Below the pieces are notes generated by a model. That model was not told where the DNA came from. It ran no database searches and saw only the letters and a list, made by a program, of their open reading frames with translations. From contig NOUX01000001.1 in the NCBI GenBank assembly GCA_002245855.1, forward strand, positions 558,001 to 622,000: a DNA stretch of 64,000 bases. The letters are read 5' to 3'. Every line of letters starts with the position of its first letter. The first letter of the stretch is position 1. Below are positions 61,059 to 64,000 of the stretch, piece by piece. This stretch comes from Sphingobacterium cellulitidis. Its GTDB lineage: Bacteria > Bacteroidota > Bacteroidia > Sphingobacteriales > Sphingobacteriaceae. Made by a program: the position numbers and the translations under genes.

Positions 61059-64000
61059 TTAAAAAGTTAATTGAAGCCCAGCGGAGAAACTACGTTGGAA
61101 TGGATACATTACTCCATTACCTTCCCTTCTTCTGGCTTTGGTAGGATCGGTATAAGTGTTGATATTCAATACTTCAGGATCAAAGAAATCCTTCACTGCT
61201 GACCATTCCATAAGATTTTCAGCACTCACATAAATTCTAAGATTTTTAACATTAGCTTTTTGCAACATTCTATTTGGCAAGCTATATCCAATGGTTAAGT
61301 TTTTGAATCTTAGGTAGGCTGCATTTAGTAAATACCTGGTTTGAGGAATTGCTGCCCCTTGTGCTTCATCTACCCTTGTACCAAGGTTCAAATCGGCTAA
61401 CCAAGATTGTAAGACAGGGTATTTGGCATCTAGATTTTGATCAGCTAGTCCAAGAGCTAAATAAGCGGCTGAATGTTTCGCACGGTCAGCATCCGAATCA
61501 TTATTAGGACGGTAGAAATCCAAAAGATGGGAATAAATATTTCCATAGGGTTGTTGATATACACCCCAATAGAGGTAATCCAAAGGATAATAATCACGTT
61601 TACCGATTCCTTGGAAGAAAGCTCTTACATCAAATCCTTTCCAGCTGGCATTTAAGTTAAGGCCAAAATTATATCGTGGTGTAGAGTTTCCAATGATCTT
61701 TAAGTCTTTGGTGTCACCCAGGATATAGCCTTTTTCAATTTTGCCATTGCCATCTTGATCAACAAACTTCGGCCATCCAGGTACAATGCTCAAAGCCCCC
61801 CAAGGAATAATGGATTGTTGGTCTAGTTTACTAATTTCCTCAGCGTTCTGGAAGAAACCATCGCTTTCCAATCCCCAGATTTCGCCCATTTGCATTCCAT
61901 TATAGAATTGGGTAATTCTTTTATTTGGGTTATCAAATTTGGTAATCTTAGAATAAGAATCAGAGAGTACGAAAGTAGCTCCAAAATTCAGGATTGAACC
62001 GGATACATCCTTGGAATCGTTGTAGGAAAGGGTGAATTCCCAACCATTGGTTGCTAGATCAGCAGCATTTTCATTAGGTTCTTTGACCCCTAGGATTTTA
62101 GGCAACTCTTTACCAAAGGTCAACATCCCCATGGTATTTCTACGATAGATATCGAAAGAGCCATTCAGTTTGTTTTGCATAAATCCAAAGTCAAGACCTA
62201 AGTTGTAGGTTGTAACTTTTTCCCAGGTATATCGCTTGGATACCAAACCAGGAGCCTTAATTGAAGGGTTTATTTTTCCATTAATCAGGTAACCTGACTC
62301 ATATGGTTCCATGGTCGGTATATAACCAAAGTCAGTTACGGATTGGTTACCTAATTCACCGTAAGAACCACGAAGTTTCAATTGACTTAACCAATTAACC
62401 TCTGACATAAAGTTCTCTTTATTGATCAGCCATGCCACAGATCCAGAAGGAAAGAAACCAAATCTACTGTCTTTAGCGAACCTAGAAGATCCGTCATAAC
62501 GACCATTAAATTCTAAGATATACTTATCATTATAAATATAATTCAAGCGATAAAAGGCACCTCTCAGGGCATATTTATCAATTTCTTCATTAGCATTGGT
62601 GGTTCCTGTTGCCAAAGCAATGGTTGGGAAAAGCTCAGAAATCAATCCTTTCTTTTCAACCGTAAAGTTTTCCAATCGGTAATCCTCTTGACTAAATCCC
62701 AATACTCCAGTTACATGATGTTTCCCAAAGGTCTGATTATAGGTTCCGAAGATGTTATAAACATTATAATAGGAAAAACCAGCCTGACGGAATGCCCCGG
62801 ATTCACCTTCTTCACGAATATCCTCTGGACCATAACCTATTTTGTATTTCGTGGTATATCTATTGAAATTGGCGGTATTTCTTTGAAAGGTATAATCGGC
62901 ATTGATTTTAAACTTACTATCGAAAAGGCGAAGTTCAGCGTTAAAGGTAGATTGAAGGTCATTACGATTAATTTTACTTTGTCCCCCATCGACCATTTTT
63001 GCAGCAATACGTCCAGCACCTACATTTCGTTGAACATCAGAGTATGCCCAGCTTCCATCAGGATTTTTCAATACACTGGTTGGGAATACATGGTAAATCT
63101 CAAACATATCGATTTGAGAAGGACTCATCCTTTTATTCAATCCAACAACGGTATTATTTCCAACCGAGAGGAAGTCCGTCAATTTGTAATTAATTTTAGA
63201 GCGGATACTATACCTGTCGAAGTAATCATCAGCGATTTTGATCGGAGAATTTTGGCGGTTGTACCCAGCGCTCAAATAATAATTCACTTTTTCACTGGAG
63301 CCCGAGATTGACAGGTCATGATTATGAGTATTATTCCAATCTGACAAGAAATAAAGTGTCCAATCTTGGTTACCCATGTATTCCCATTGCTTCGGGTTAC
63401 TAGGGTCTTTTCTCACATCGGCAATACCAGGGTTGTCGGACCTTTCTTTGGCATATTGGTAATATTGCTCTGAGAAATTCACGTTGTCCCAAGGGGTATT
63501 ATCGGTTGATGTTTCCAATAAACGGGAGAATACATAAGGGTCCGTAATTTTTTTCGGAATTACGGTTGGTGTATTCCAGGTGAAGTTATTGCTATAATTA
63601 ATTTTGAGTGCACCTTTACCTGATTTAGAGGTAATAAGGATTACACCGAAAGATGCTCTAGCGCCATAAATAGCTGCTGCGGAGGCATCTTTGATTACTG
63701 ATAGGGATTCAATATCCTGAGGGGAGACTCTATTTAGTTCAGCTGAACTAATAGGGACATTATCCAATAGAATCAAGGGGTCACCACCATTAATAGAGGT
63801 AATCCCTCGGATATTAATTTTTGCGGCTTCACCAGGCGCACCGGAGTTGAACTGAACATTCAAATTTGGTACTAGACCTTGCAAACCTTGGGACACATTC
63901 GAAATAGGACGGCTTTCTAATTCTTTACCACTTACAAAATCGACCGCACCGGAAAGATTAACTTTCTTTTGCGTACCATAACCAACAACCACAAGTTCTT
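61059..64000 (-). CDS. SusC/RagA-type TonB-dependent transporter (5' end outside window)
   Basis: About 980 residues are visible. The frame is open to the window edge, so the signal peptide, the carboxypeptidase-like domain and any extra DUF4974-type domain lie beyond 64000. The visible part starts in ELVVVGYGTQKKVNLSGAV, the plug entry, with the plug motifs RPISNVSQGLQGLVPNLNV, NIRGITSINGGDPLILLDNVPI and SPQDIESLSVIKDASAAAIYGARA, followed by the 22-strand barrel and the C-terminal FQRSFSAGLQLTF. It forms a transporter with the adjacent SusD. The substrate is unknown. Confidence 0.95.
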   Translation of the reverse strand, partial: ELVVVGYGTQKKVNLSGAVDFVSGKELESRPISNVSQGLQGLVPNLNVQFNSGAPGEAAKINIRGITSINGGDPLILLDNVPISSAELNRVSPQDIESLSVIKDASAAAIYGARASFGVILITSKSGKGALKINYSNNFTWNTPTVIPKKITDPYVFSRLLETSTDNTPWDNVNFSEQYYQYAKERSDNPGIADVRKDPSNPKQWEYMGNQDWTLYFLSDWNNTHNHDLSISGSSEKVNYYLSAGYNRQNSPIKIADDYFDRYSIRSKINYKLTDFLSVGNNTVVGLNKRMSPSQIDMFEIYHVFPTSVLKNPDGSWAYSDVQRNVGAGRIAAKMVDGGQSKINRNDLQSTFNAELRLFDSKFKINADYTFQRNTANFNRYTTKYKIGYGPEDIREEGESGAFRQAGFSYYNVYNIFGTYNQTFGKHHVTGVLGFSQEDYRLENFTVEKKGLISELFPTIALATGTTNANEEIDKYALRGAFYRLNYIYNDKYILEFNGRYDGSSRFAKDSRFGFFPSGSVAWLINKENFMSEVNWLSQLKLRGSYGELGNQSVTDFGYIPTMEPYESGYLINGKINPSIKAPGLVSKRYTWEKVTTYNLGLDFGFMQNKLNGSFDIYRRNTMGMLTFGKELPKILGVKEPNENAADLATNGWEFTLSYNDSKDVSGSILNFGATFVLSDSYSKITKFDNPNKRITQFYNGMQMGEIWGLESDGFFQNAEEISKLDQQSIIPWGALSIVPGWPKFVDQDGNGKIEKGYILGDTKDLKIIGNSTPRYNFGLNLNASWKGFDVRAFFQGIGKRDYYPLDYLYWGVYQQPYGNIYSHLLDFYRPNNDSDADRAKHSAAYLALGLADQNLDAKYPVLQSWLADLNLGTRVDEAQGAAIPQTRYLLNAAYLRFKNLTIGYSLPNRMLQKANVKNLRIYVSAENLMEWSAVKDFFDPEVLNINTYTDPTKARRREGNGVMYPFQRSFSAGLQLTF

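Noticed and set aside
62688..63311. Plus-strand frame of 207 codons opposite susC
   Set aside because: It is antisense to a strongly conserved receptor and its codons follow the constraint of the other strand.

Overview
The window is an AT-rich chromosomal segment of a Bacteroidota bacterium, most probably Sphingobacteriaceae (Sphingobacterium- or Pedobacter-like). The grounds are a SusC/SusD pair, OstA-like, DUF4834, HYC_CC_PP-type and HMA-fused TonB-receptor proteins, a fused HemC-HemD enzyme, and repeated promoter boxes of the Bacteroidota type (TAnnTTTG, sometimes with TTG/TTTG 19-20 nt upstream). The genus is inferred from gene content and was not tested.

Layout. 1-1853: end of the trp operon (trpB partial, trpA) and its terminator. 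1894-5400: a 37-residue membrane microprotein on the minus strand, then a probable copper-handling pair (HYC_CC_PP-like protein and an HMA/His-rich/TonB receptor). 5404-7860: maf, a KdsC-like phosphatase, a candidate small RNA, and a flotillin (FloA). 8408-14863: a tightly overlapping signalling operon of a three-receiver hybrid kinase, CheR, CheB without receiver, and a second hybrid kinase, with no CheA, CheW or chemoreceptor gene in the window. 14929-21309: azurin lipoprotein, two dihydrolipoyl dehydrogenase paralogues, a thioesterase, and DUF3817, DUF218 and DUF2157-like proteins. 21438-29442: uvrA, then an opposed two-gene exported peptidase operon (S9 and M14). 29910-36255: a TonB-C-domain protein, an unknown protein with a possibly leaderless mRNA, an alpha/beta hydrolase, topB, dgt and a small membrane protein. 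36363-42513: galM, argH, a non-coding stretch with a second candidate small RNA and a palindromic repeat, then rbfA, aat, a class V PLP enzyme and a DUF2027-like protein. 42514-44012: a gene-free repeat island. 44013-50945: a membrane protein, the haem genes hemA, hemCD and hemB, then asnS and a Sua5/YrdC protein. 50940-56576: a long minus-strand series (tilS, PH-like protein, DUF4834, recF, DUF721/DciA-like, EamA transporter, Crp-like regulator, SRPBCC protein). 56673-59171: OstA-like protein. 59254-64000: SusD and SusC, with the 5' end of SusC outside the window.

Most genes are ordinary housekeeping. The most unusual part is the repeat island: a seven-fold array of a 49-bp unit runs into a roughly 500-bp segment present twice. 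In both copies two long palindromes (27 and 22 bp arms) stay perfectly paired while the surrounding sequence has diverged. The 22-bp palindrome carries two compensated base-pair changes, and the loops of both palindromes are in opposite orientation in the two copies. Two intergenic regions also carry a promoter and an intrinsic terminator bracketing about 100 and 170 nt with no annotated gene, which makes them good small-RNA candidates.
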